DNA of 64,000 nucleotides, from the NCBI RefSeq assembly GCF_038051945.1, contig NZ_CP150302.1:1116001-1180000 (forward strand), read 5' to 3'. Below, piece by piece: positions 8,959-17,088 of the stretch. The notes under the pieces are model-generated. The model saw nothing but the letters and a program-made list of their open reading frames with translations. It had not been told where the DNA came from and did no database searches. The stretch's first letter is position 1. Each line of letters opens with the position of its first letter. The position numbers and the translations under genes are program-made. Source of the stretch: Paenibacillus sp. FSL H3-0469 (lineage in GTDB: Bacteria; Bacillota; Bacilli; Paenibacillales; Paenibacillaceae).

Positions 8959-9513
8959 CTACTTCCTCCTAAATTCTCCGTGATGAAACAATTCGGCACG
9001 ATGCTTCAGTGAAAGGGAGAAATACGGAAAGGCATGAGCGTCTATCGCACGCAGTATGGCATTGGCTGTTGACCAGGCTAACTGATAATCACTGTCCGTG
9101 ATATCTTCCCGCTCCAGCGCTTCCTCCAGTTCATCCTCATCCAGCAAAAACACTTCACCATTCCACAGCACTACAACGTCCAGATACAGATCGTCGAACC
9201 AGGGAACCCCTTGATCCGTTACGCCCTGAACCTTGCAGGTGTCAATGTACCACTGCACAATATTTTGCCGTTCATCAAACATGGCCGTCACAATATAGTG
9301 GCTGTCCTTGGGAAAATACTGCAGCCATGAATATCCCTTGTCCGCAATGCGGTATGTATGCCTGCCGTAACTCTTCCATAGCGGCTCCTTCAGCCCGTAT
9401 ATAGTGTAGAGTGTGATATAACCGCTGAACTCCCGGGTCTCCACATAGCGGCAGGCAAAATGGCGGCGGGTAATCCTGCGCCAGTTGGCCCGGTCTCCGA
9501 ATTTACGTTTCAT
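8959..9513 (-). CDS. DUF402 protein, nucleoside tri-/diphosphate phosphatase-like
   Basis: 184 residues from ATG at 9513 (AGAGGG 8 nt upstream); a longer start at 9543 is less likely. The body contains YTIYGLKEPLWKSYGRHTY, the metal-site-like region WYIDTCKVQG near 95 and WFDDLYLDVVVLWNGEVFLLDEDEL near 110-135, as in the Ntdp/YgaC family. Characterised members hydrolyse nucleoside tri- and diphosphates and need metal ions. Paired with the ydcF-like gene downstream. Confidence 0.85.
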   Translation of the reverse strand: MKRKFGDRANWRRITRRHFACRYVETREFSGYITLYTIYGLKEPLWKSYGRHTYRIADKGYSWLQYFPKDSHYIVTAMFDERQNIVQWYIDTCKVQGVTDQGVPWFDDLYLDVVVLWNGEVFLLDEDELEEALEREDITDSDYQLAWSTANAILRAIDAHAFPYFSLSLKHRAELFHHGEFRRK

Positions 9514-9671
9514 ATGAATAACCCTCTTCTGATAATGGTGCATTCAGCTTAACACATTTTGCAGAGACACTCAAAACAAGAAAACCCCGACATCCGGCAA
9601 TTCTGCATCGTGCAGAGCTCCCGGAGCTGTCAGGGTGATCGTTAATGCTATGAATTTGACTTCATGTTATT

Positions 9672-12323
9672 CTAATGCACATTGCCGGGGCCTTCAACAA
9701 AACCGCTGCCCGGATCACTTGCCGGATCAGTTCCGGCATTCGGGTCAGGGATGATTCCGGGATCGACAGTACCGCTCGTCGCCTCCGGTGCCGGTGTCGG
9801 TAACGGCTCTGGCGTGGCAGGCGGCGGTGTCATCTCAGGCGGGGATGTGGCTGCTCCGCTGCCGTCCTCCCCTCCTTGACCATTGCCGTTATTGCCAGGA
9901 CCATGGTTACCCGGTCCATTATTGCCGGAACCGTTATTTCCCGGTCCATTATCCGGCGGATTGCCGCCATTCTCGCCATTTCCGGAATTGCCGCCGTTAT
10001 CGGGGTTATCCGTAGGCATATTCGGGTCAGGCGTTATCTCTGGCTCAGGGGTCTGAAGCTCATCCTGAACGGACACTGTTACAGTCTCGGACGGTTCGCT
10101 CTCCTGATCAAGCTCCTGATAGTATGCAGTCACATAATATTCATAAGACAGTCCCGGCATCGCACTGATGTCCCCTATATTGGAGGCCATGGTGTTCATG
10201 AGCGGGGTGAAATCTGTCTCAGACGTCTCGCGGCGGTAAATACGGTATTCCACCCCGCTGGCCGCAGCAGGGTTCCAGCTCATATTCACCGTCATCGTGG
10301 AAGGATCATACGCTGCCTGGAAGCCCGTCACCGTAGTTACCGCTTCAGGCGTCGGTGTAACCTCTACCTCTGGAACAGCTCCCTTCGGTACCGGGAACTG
10401 CTTGGCAGGTACACCTTCCAGCGCCTTCTCCATGACCTTACCCCAGAAGGCAGCAGCCAGCGGACTGCTGTTCTTCAGCAGATGGGTCTTGCTCGGCTTG
10501 TCATAGCCCATCCATACCGCTGCTGTCCATTCCGGCGTATAACCCACGAACCAGACATCCCGGTTCGAGCTGATGCCCTTATACCCGCTCTGCGTTGTAC
10601 CGGTCTTACCGGCTACCGGACGGTTAATTTTCGCTTTTTTACCCGTACCGTCCTGTACAACACGCTGCATCATCTCAGTCATCTGATAAGCGGTCTGTTC
10701 ACTCATCACGCGCTCAGGCTTAGTGTTCGCCTTGTAGACCGTCTTATCATCACTATCGGCTATCGACTTAATAGCATATGCTTCCCGCAGCTCTCCGCCA
10801 TTGGCGAAGGCGCTGTAAGCCTGTGCCATCTCCATCGTGTTCGTTCCCTCACTCATCCCGCCGAGGGCGAGCGACAGGTTCTTGTCTTCATCCTTCAGGT
10901 TGATCCCCAGCTTCTTGGCGAACTGGAAGCCGGTATTCACACCGATCTCATTCAGCAGCCAGACCGCCGGAATATTCTCCGACTTCGTCAGCGCATCACT
11001 CATACTGATCGATTTCGAGTACCCGTGCAGATTGTTCGGACAATATTTGCCGAAGCACTGCTTCTCATTGCTCAGCATGGAATCATTCGTGAATTTGCCG
11101 GATTCCAGTGCCGGTGCATAGGATACCAGGGGCTTGAAGGCAGAACCCGGTGAGCGGCGGCTGCCGTCGATCCGGCTGTAGCCTTTTTTCTCATAGTTAC
11201 GTCCGCCCATCAAGGCTACAACACTGCCATTCTCCTGATTCACAATAGTCATTGAGCCCTGGACCAGCTCATCGTCCACACTCTTCTCGAAGTTATCACT
11301 GTCGGCAAAAGCATCCTCAATCGTCTCCTGGGCATGCTTATCCATGGTTGTATAAATCTTATAGCCGCCAATGTTGAGATCATCCTCGGTCAGCCCGAAT
11401 TTGTCCTCAGCCTCACCAATCGCATAATCGATGAATGCCTGGTAACGCTGCTTCTTCTCAGGCGGCTTGTAGTTGTAATCCACGGCCTTCGCCTCGTCCA
11501 TCTGCTCCTTGGTAATCAGCTTCTGCTCATACATGAGTTGAAGCACTACGCCGCGGCGTTCCTTCGACAGCTCAGGGTTACGCAGCGGATTATAGCGGGA
11601 CGGCCCTTTGGGCATTGCAGCCAGAGTGGCTATTTCCCACAGCTCAAGTTTATTCAGATTGCTTTCCCCGAAATAACGGATGGAAGCAGCCTTGATCCCG
11701 TAAACCGTTCCGCCGAACGGAATCCGGTTCAGGTACATCTTAATGATTTCTTCTTTGGTTTCTGTTTTCTCCAGTGCCACGGCAATCGAAACCTCGGTCG
11801 CCTTACGGAAGAAGGTCTTATCCCGGGTCAGGAAGATATTCTTTGCCAGCTGCTGGGTGATCGTACTGCCGCCTTCAACCATGCTGCGCGCCGCAATATC
11901 CTTGACAGCCGCGCGTCCGATGGACCAGAGATCCACCCCGTTGTGCTCGAAGAACCTTTTGTCCTCGGTGGCTACGAATGCGTCAATCAGCAGCTTGGGA
12001 ATATCCTGGTATTCCACCGGGTCGCTCTTCTCCAGCGACAGCTCGCCGATCAGATTCCGGTTCCGGTCAAAAATCTGCGTCGGCGGGTTCACCGTCAGCT
12101 TATCCCTGTTCTCATCAAGCAGCTTCTGCCCGTTCAGCATGATGAACAAGTAACCGCCCAGCGCGCAAAAAATAGCCAGCGCAACTGAAAAAAACAAACT
12201 CCACAGCACACGTTTTTTGGTTAAGAACCTTTTCTTTTTTTTCTTCGGCTTCCCTTGGGAGCTAGACGGCTGACTTCCTCTGTTTCTATTGCCGCCGCTC
12301 CGGGTTAGTTGGTCTCTGGACAT
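9672..12323 (-). CDS. class A penicillin-binding protein (PBP1A type)
   Basis: 883 residues from ATG at 12323 (AGGAGG 4 nt upstream). A basic cytoplasmic tail and one membrane span (about 40-65) precede a GT51 transglycosylase domain (EDKRFFEHNGVD, EGGSTITQQLAKNIFLT) and a transpeptidase with SxxK in SPGSAFKP (near 393), SEN and KTGTT (near 575). After it come a fibronectin type III-like domain (about 665-760) and a Gly/Asn/Pro-rich low-complexity tail of about 120 residues, probably reaching into the wall. It polymerises and crosslinks peptidoglycan outside the membrane. Confidence 0.95.
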   Translation of the reverse strand: MSRDQLTRSGGNRNRGSQPSSSQGKPKKKKKRFLTKKRVLWSLFFSVALAIFCALGGYLFIMLNGQKLLDENRDKLTVNPPTQIFDRNRNLIGELSLEKSDPVEYQDIPKLLIDAFVATEDKRFFEHNGVDLWSIGRAAVKDIAARSMVEGGSTITQQLAKNIFLTRDKTFFRKATEVSIAVALEKTETKEEIIKMYLNRIPFGGTVYGIKAASIRYFGESNLNKLELWEIATLAAMPKGPSRYNPLRNPELSKERRGVVLQLMYEQKLITKEQMDEAKAVDYNYKPPEKKQRYQAFIDYAIGEAEDKFGLTEDDLNIGGYKIYTTMDKHAQETIEDAFADSDNFEKSVDDELVQGSMTIVNQENGSVVALMGGRNYEKKGYSRIDGSRRSPGSAFKPLVSYAPALESGKFTNDSMLSNEKQCFGKYCPNNLHGYSKSISMSDALTKSENIPAVWLLNEIGVNTGFQFAKKLGINLKDEDKNLSLALGGMSEGTNTMEMAQAYSAFANGGELREAYAIKSIADSDDKTVYKANTKPERVMSEQTAYQMTEMMQRVVQDGTGKKAKINRPVAGKTGTTQSGYKGISSNRDVWFVGYTPEWTAAVWMGYDKPSKTHLLKNSSPLAAAFWGKVMEKALEGVPAKQFPVPKGAVPEVEVTPTPEAVTTVTGFQAAYDPSTMTVNMSWNPAAASGVEYRIYRRETSETDFTPLMNTMASNIGDISAMPGLSYEYYVTAYYQELDQESEPSETVTVSVQDELQTPEPEITPDPNMPTDNPDNGGNSGNGENGGNPPDNGPGNNGSGNNGPGNHGPGNNGNGQGGEDGSGAATSPPEMTPPPATPEPLPTPAPEATSGTVDPGIIPDPNAGTDPASDPGSGFVEGPGNVH

Positions 12324-12375
12324 GCTGCCTCCTGACTCCCTTAACGGAAAAAACATAAATGATGTTCACGAATGA

Positions 12376-12400
12376 AAAGAACAACCTTCTCAGGTTGCTC
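12376..12400 (-). terminator. intrinsic terminator after hfq
   Basis: A 9-bp stem (12379-12387 with 12392-12400), TCTC/GAGA loop, then TTTTC on the minus strand, 60 bp downstream of hfq. Confidence 0.7.
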
Positions 12401-12462
12401 TCTCGCACTCTCTATTCAAACGATTTATAAACAAAAAGGTTTCGCTTCAAAACAGTAAAATC

Positions 12463-12702
12463 TTAATTCTCGTTATTGTTGTCCTGCATCAGTGATACGC
12501 TTCGCTGCGGAGTAAACGTGGAGATCGCATGCTTGTACACCATCTGCTGGCGCCCGTCACTGTCGATGACAATGGTGAAGTTGTCGAACGCTTTGATAAT
12601 TCCCCGGATTTGAAAGCCGTTGGTCAAATATACTGTAGCAGGGATATTCTCTTTGCGCAGCTGGTTCAAGAACGTATCTTGAATGTTAATGGACTTGTTC
12701 AT
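12463..12702 (-). CDS. hfq: RNA chaperone Hfq
   Basis: 79 residues from ATG at 12702 (GGGGG 8 nt upstream); an upstream ATG at 12750 would overlap miaA more and lacks a ribosome-binding site. Sm1 motif in [19 protein letters not shown] and Sm2 motif [10 protein letters not shown], with the start [19 protein letters not shown] typical of Bacillus Hfq. It forms a hexamer that binds small RNAs and A-rich mRNA. It follows miaA, a classic pairing. Confidence 0.97.
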   Translation of the reverse strand: MNKSINIQDTFLNQLRKENIPATVYLTNGFQIRGIIKAFDNFTIVIDSDGRQQMVYKHAISTFTPQRSVSLMQDNNNEN

Positions 12703-12721
12703 ATGACGTACCCCCAATGGT

Positions 12722-13702
12722 TCAATTAGATTGTTCAGAAGTATATTCAAGACCTGTAAGAAACTTTCCTGCTATTATACCATTTAATTTCGCAAAATTC
12801 TCAGAAAAGTTTTGGCTCTCCAGGATGTCAATCCACTGAATCTCCTTCATGTGGCGAAACCATGACAACTGCCGCTTGGCAAACCGGCGGGTATCACGCT
12901 TCAGCAGCACCACGGCTTCCTCAAGCGTCATTTCCCCCTCCAGATAGGCGGCAATTTCCTTGTAGCCCAGACCCTGCATAGACACAAGACTCCTGCCGTA
13001 GCCTTGATCCAGCAGCCGCTGCACCTCAGGCACGAGGCCATCCGCCAGCATCTGATCGATTCGCTCTTCAATACGTTTATATAGTATTTTCCGGTCCATT
13101 GTCAAACCGATCAGACATAAATCATAGGGAGACTCCTTGTTCTGGCCGGCCAGCGAGTCGGATAACGGGACGTTCGTCTGGTGAAAAATCTCCAGCGCGC
13201 GGATGATCCGCCTGCGGTCATTGGGATGCAGCCGCTCCGCGCTGGCCGGGTCCACCGCTGCCAGACGGGCATGCAGGGCATCAGCCCCATGCTCTTCGGC
13301 GTAAGCCTCCTGCTGCTCGCGGAACGCCTCGTCAGCCACTGCTTCAGAGAAGCGGAAGCCGTAGCATAACGATTCAATATACAGTCCTGTTCCGCCCACA
13401 ATAAAAGGCAGCTTGCCTCTCGCGCTGATCTCCTCGATCAGCCTTGCCCCCTGCTCCTGGAATTCAGCCGTAGAATACGCATCCTGCGGATCATGAATAT
13501 CAATCAGATGATGGGGGATGCCCTTCATCTCCTCAGGCGTAATCTTGGCCGTCCCGATATCCATCCCGCGGTAGACCTGCATTGAATCCCCGGAGATGAT
13601 CTCGGCTCCGTGCGCTTCGGCCAGCTCCAGGCTCAGTCTGGTTTTTCCGACCGCAGTCGGTCCCAGCAGTACAAGCACTTTGCGTTTCGTCTCAATTGTC
13701 AA
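12722..13702 (-). CDS. miaA: tRNA dimethylallyltransferase
   Basis: 326 residues. P-loop GPTAVGKT near residue 14, [18 protein letters not shown] near 38, GGTGLYI near 103 and the substrate segment MQGLGYKEI near 245. It transfers a dimethylallyl group to A37 of tRNAs reading UNN codons. TTG start with GGGGTG 7 nt upstream, overlapping the 3' end of the preceding methyltransferase gene by 11 bp, so the two are translationally coupled. Confidence 0.96.
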   Translation of the reverse strand: MTIETKRKVLVLLGPTAVGKTRLSLELAEAHGAEIISGDSMQVYRGMDIGTAKITPEEMKGIPHHLIDIHDPQDAYSTAEFQEQGARLIEEISARGKLPFIVGGTGLYIESLCYGFRFSEAVADEAFREQQEAYAEEHGADALHARLAAVDPASAERLHPNDRRRIIRALEIFHQTNVPLSDSLAGQNKESPYDLCLIGLTMDRKILYKRIEERIDQMLADGLVPEVQRLLDQGYGRSLVSMQGLGYKEIAAYLEGEMTLEEAVVLLKRDTRRFAKRQLSWFRHMKEIQWIDILESQNFSENFAKLNGIIAGKFLTGLEYTSEQSN

Positions 13703-14471
13703 TGGTAATCACCCCGTACGATGTTTTGGCATTGGCCCGCAGCAGCTCCTTGAAGCCGAGGCGGGTGAATTCTCCGCTCAGCGCCTTCTCCTTGAGCAGC
13801 ACGGTCTTGCGTGCCACCCTGGTGGCCTCAGCCACGCTGTCAGCCGATAGCGCAGCAGAATTGGCGAATTGCCGCAGCGGCGAGATCGCTGCCGAATCCG
13901 TCAGCGGGACCCGGAACATCGGATCGAAGTAGACAATGTCGATGCTCTTGTCCGGCTGGGCCCGCAGGTATTCCAGATGGTCCCCGTGCCGCACATCAAT
14001 ACGGCGCAGCGCCTCATTCACCTTCACCTGGCCGGATACATACCCGCTCATCCCTTCCAGAAGGAGGGCGTACAGCGGCAGCGAGCTTTCCAGCGCCGTC
14101 ACCTTGGAGGTCTCTCCTCCAGTGACTGCGAACAGCAACGAATCCGCTCCGAGTCCGGCCGTGCAGTCCAGCACGCTGTCGCCGGGGAGCATGCCTGCGG
14201 CATCGATCATGGGATCCGGCTCACCTCTTAAGATTCTTTTGGCGCGGACAAAACCCATGCTGGGATGGAATTCCATCGGCGGCATTCCCGGTGTAATCAG
14301 CCGGACCGCCTCCTGGAGGACCACCAGAATCTGTTCATCCCCGTAATGCTCCACCAGCTTGCCCATCGAGAATTTCGCTCTCGGCGCATAGGCGCAGCCA
14401 GTGCGGTCCGCAAGCTCCCGGGCCCGGGCCACCACTTGCGGTATCGGGTCAAAGCCCGTCGTTATAATCAT
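13692..14471 (-). CDS. class I SAM-dependent methyltransferase, RsmJ-like
   Basis: 259 residues. SAM-binding motif VLDCTAGLGADSLLFA near residue 102, acidic end of strand 2 (ALES) near 126, and catalytic-type FDPMF near 185. The arrangement resembles RsmJ-type 16S rRNA methyltransferases, but the first 90 residues differ and the substrate is not certain. GGAGG 5 nt before the ATG. It lies between mutL and miaA, overlapping miaA. Confidence 0.78.
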   Translation of the reverse strand: MIITTGFDPIPQVVARARELADRTGCAYAPRAKFSMGKLVEHYGDEQILVVLQEAVRLITPGMPPMEFHPSMGFVRAKRILRGEPDPMIDAAGMLPGDSVLDCTAGLGADSLLFAVTGGETSKVTALESSLPLYALLLEGMSGYVSGQVKVNEALRRIDVRHGDHLEYLRAQPDKSIDIVYFDPMFRVPLTDSAAISPLRQFANSAALSADSVAEATRVARKTVLLKEKALSGEFTRLGFKELLRANAKTSYGVITIDN

Positions 14472-14513
14472 GTTGCCTCCGATCCTGCACTCTATAAATG
14501 TACAATATAGCCA

Positions 14514-16607
14514 CTACATCACGCGCTTAAACAGCTTCTCCAGATCATAAGCCGAGAATGACACAACGATCGGACGTCCATGCGGGCAGGTATAAGGCTG
14601 ACGGCAGGCCGCGAGCCTGGTAAGGAGCGATTCCACTTCCAGCTCTGTAAGCTTCTGGTTGGCTTTGATCGAAGCCTTGCAAGAGCAGAGAATGGAGGAT
14701 TTCTCGCGCAGCTTGGCGAGGTCAATCGACCGTTCGCTCAGCACCCACTCTGCCATCTCTTCAATGACCGCCTTCTCGTCCCCTTCCGGGAACCAGTACG
14801 GCAGGGAACGAACCAGGAAGGTCTGGCCGCCAAAATGCTCAAGCACGACCCCCGCCTGCTCGAACCAATGCAGCCGTTCGCTAAGCTGCCTGCTCTCCGA
14901 AGGCGTGAACTCCAGCGTAATCGGCAGCAAAAGCTCCTGTGAAGCATCCTCCGGCTTGCCGAATTTCTCATAATAGAATTCATAATTCACCCGCTCATGC
15001 GCAGCGTGCTGGTCAATCAGGTACAGCCCGCTGTCATTCTGGGCGATGATATAGGTTCCGTGATGCTGGCCGATATAATTCAGCTCGGGAAACTGCGGAA
15101 GACCAGTGTCAGTCTGCTCAACAGGTGCGTACAGCTCCCCGGCCGCCTGCTGCTGCCCCCGGCCAGCGGTGGCTGCCTGAGGACGGTAGCTGTCGCGGAA
15201 GCCGCTAAACGGCTGGCGGTATGAACCCTGGGTGGCGTTACCGCCGCTGTATGCAGCGGCCGTCTCTCTGGCCTGCTGCGTATTGCTGCTATATGGCTGG
15301 GTATTCCCGGATGCTTGGGAAGCAGTATAAGGGGTTCCAGCGGCAGGGTTGGCAGCGTCCGTTAATGGACCAGCACTGCCAGAGAACGGGACGCCGCTCC
15401 GTCCGCTGACAGGCGGCTGACTGCTCCCTCCAGCGCCAGCACCGCCAGGCATTCCCTGGCCGTAGCTGGTCGGAGTTGCTATCTTGTCTGTGCCTCCCGT
15501 TTCCGTACCTTGCTGAATACTGCCCGGAGCTGCACCTTTGGAGAAGGCGAATTGCTCCTGAATGAAAGAGCTGCTATTCTTGCCGCCGATGATCTCCTTG
15601 GTAGGGCGCGGAATCAGGCTCTGGCCCATCAGCAGCGCGCGGAGCTGCTGCTCAATGAACCCGTACAGCTCAGGTTCTTTGCTGAAGCGCACTTCAAGCT
15701 TGGCCGGGTGCACGTTGACATCCACCAGTGACGGGTGCATCTCCAGCTTCAGGACCAGCAGCGGATAACGGTTGATCGGCAGCAGCGTATGATAAGCGCG
15801 CATAATCGCTGCGTTCAGTCCGTTGCTGCGGATGTAACGTCCCCCGACCAGCGTCGTAACCGCATTGCGGTTCGAGCGTGTCCACTCCGGACGGCTGATA
15901 TAGCCGGAGATCCGGAAGTCCGGATCTTCCGCCGACACTGGGAGCATGGCCTTAGCCGCTGAGGTGCCATATACTGCAGCAATCACCTGCAACAGGTCTC
16001 CGTTGCCCAGCGTATGCAGCAATTGATTGCTGTTATGCTGGAGGGTGAAGGAGATATCCGGGTGGGCCAGTGCCATCCGGTACATGGCATCCGAGATATG
16101 GCCCAGCTCAGTCTGGATGCTCTTCATATACTTCAGGCGTGCAGGCGTATTATAGAATAGCTCGCGCACGGTAAGGTCACTTCCCTTGCCGGAAGCTGCA
16201 TCTTCATTACGGATCAGCCTGCCGCCCTCGATATCCAGCACCCGGCCCTTCCCGTCGTCTCCGCTTGCGGTCAGCAGCGTCAGCTTCGATACCGCAGCGA
16301 TACTCGCCAGCGCTTCACCGCGGAAGCCGAGGCTGGTGATCAGGAAGAGATCACGGCCGCTGGCAATTTTGCTGGTCGCATGTCGGTAGAAGGCGGTCTC
16401 GCAGTCCTCCGGCTCGATCCCCGAGCCGTTATCCTTCACCCGGATGCTCTGCAGTCCCCCCTCTTCCACTGAGACTTCAATGCGGGTGCTGCCTGCATCG
16501 ATCGCGTTCTCGACCAGCTCCTTCACTACGGAAGCTGGACGCTCGACTACCTCCCCGGCCGCAATCTGGTTGGCAATATGCTCATCCAGCACATGAATTT
16601 TAGCCAT
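14514..16607 (-). CDS. mutL: DNA mismatch repair protein MutL
   Basis: 697 residues. N-terminal GHKL ATPase: ELVENAIDAG near 31-40, DNGSGI near 59, TSLGFRGEAL near 91, and the MutL signature region up to about 330. A low-complexity Gly/Ser/Gln/Pro linker covers about 345-490. The C-terminal dimer domain carries the endonuclease motif DQHAAHERVNYE near 523 and CPHGRP near 680, so it should nick DNA as in other bacteria lacking MutH. mutS is upstream but separated by a tandem repeat array. Confidence 0.97.
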   Translation of the reverse strand: MAKIHVLDEHIANQIAAGEVVERPASVVKELVENAIDAGSTRIEVSVEEGGLQSIRVKDNGSGIEPEDCETAFYRHATSKIASGRDLFLITSLGFRGEALASIAAVSKLTLLTASGDDGKGRVLDIEGGRLIRNEDAASGKGSDLTVRELFYNTPARLKYMKSIQTELGHISDAMYRMALAHPDISFTLQHNSNQLLHTLGNGDLLQVIAAVYGTSAAKAMLPVSAEDPDFRISGYISRPEWTRSNRNAVTTLVGGRYIRSNGLNAAIMRAYHTLLPINRYPLLVLKLEMHPSLVDVNVHPAKLEVRFSKEPELYGFIEQQLRALLMGQSLIPRPTKEIIGGKNSSSFIQEQFAFSKGAAPGSIQQGTETGGTDKIATPTSYGQGMPGGAGAGGSSQPPVSGRSGVPFSGSAGPLTDAANPAAGTPYTASQASGNTQPYSSNTQQARETAAAYSGGNATQGSYRQPFSGFRDSYRPQAATAGRGQQQAAGELYAPVEQTDTGLPQFPELNYIGQHHGTYIIAQNDSGLYLIDQHAAHERVNYEFYYEKFGKPEDASQELLLPITLEFTPSESRQLSERLHWFEQAGVVLEHFGGQTFLVRSLPYWFPEGDEKAVIEEMAEWVLSERSIDLAKLREKSSILCSCKASIKANQKLTELEVESLLTRLAACRQPYTCPHGRPIVVSFSAYDLEKLFKRVM

Positions 16608-16707
16608 ATTCGTTCACCCCGCATTTATTTAATTTATAAATATTATTGAACACTAACGGACTGTAAAGACTTATTCGGACAAGCGGAAGCGGATTTTCCG
16701 TCCTTTG

Positions 16708-16726
16708 CCGTCCTTTTAAAGGACGG
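16708..16726. repeat. 19-bp perfect palindrome, copy 1
   Basis: CCGTCCTTTTAAAGGACGG. The same 19 bp with a related left flank (ACAAG-GGAA-CGG) occurs at 40103-40121. It immediately precedes the 52-bp tandem array. Confidence 0.8.
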
Positions 16727-16727
16727 T

Positions 16728-17018
16728 AATGTATGCTGTTTTTCACATACATTCAGGCCGTTTGCCTGCTTGGGGCCTGAATGTATGCTGTTTTTCACAT
16801 ACATTCGGGCCGCGTGTCTGCTTGCGAGCACAATGTATGCTGTTTTTCACATATATTCGGGCCGTGTGCCTGCTTGCGAACACAATGTATGCTGTTTTTC
16901 ACATACATTCAGGCCGTTGCATGCTTGCGGGCACAATGTATGCTGTTTTTCACATATATTCGGGCCGCGTGTCTGCTTGCGAACACAATGTATGCTGTTT
17001 TTCACATACATTTGGTCC
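16728..17018. repeat. 52-bp tandem repeat, six copies, each with a hairpin
   Basis: Units begin at 16728, 16780, 16832, 16884, 16935 and 16987 (period 52, once 51). Each opens with AATGTATG, about 10 nt of CTGTTTTTCA, then CATACATT (or CATATATT): an 8-bp inverted repeat with a U-rich loop. The spacer (GGCCG-GTGCTGCTTGCG-CAC) can form a second stem; in unit 1 CATTCAGGCC pairs with GGCCTGAATG. The period is not a multiple of three, so the ORFs crossing it are not genes. It fills the mutS-mutL gap. Confidence 0.92.
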
Positions 17019-17088
17019 ATATTCCGCTGTCAGTCAAGTCCGGACCTTGCTTTACTTTAAACAGGATGCCTGCAGCAGTTCTGCTGAA

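Noticed and set aside
11334-12188. 284-residue + strand ORF inside the penicillin-binding protein gene
   Set aside because: It is the shadow of the minus-strand gene, which has full catalytic motifs.
16728-17018. CRISPR array
   Set aside because: Repeats are contiguous with near-identical spacers and no cas genes are near.
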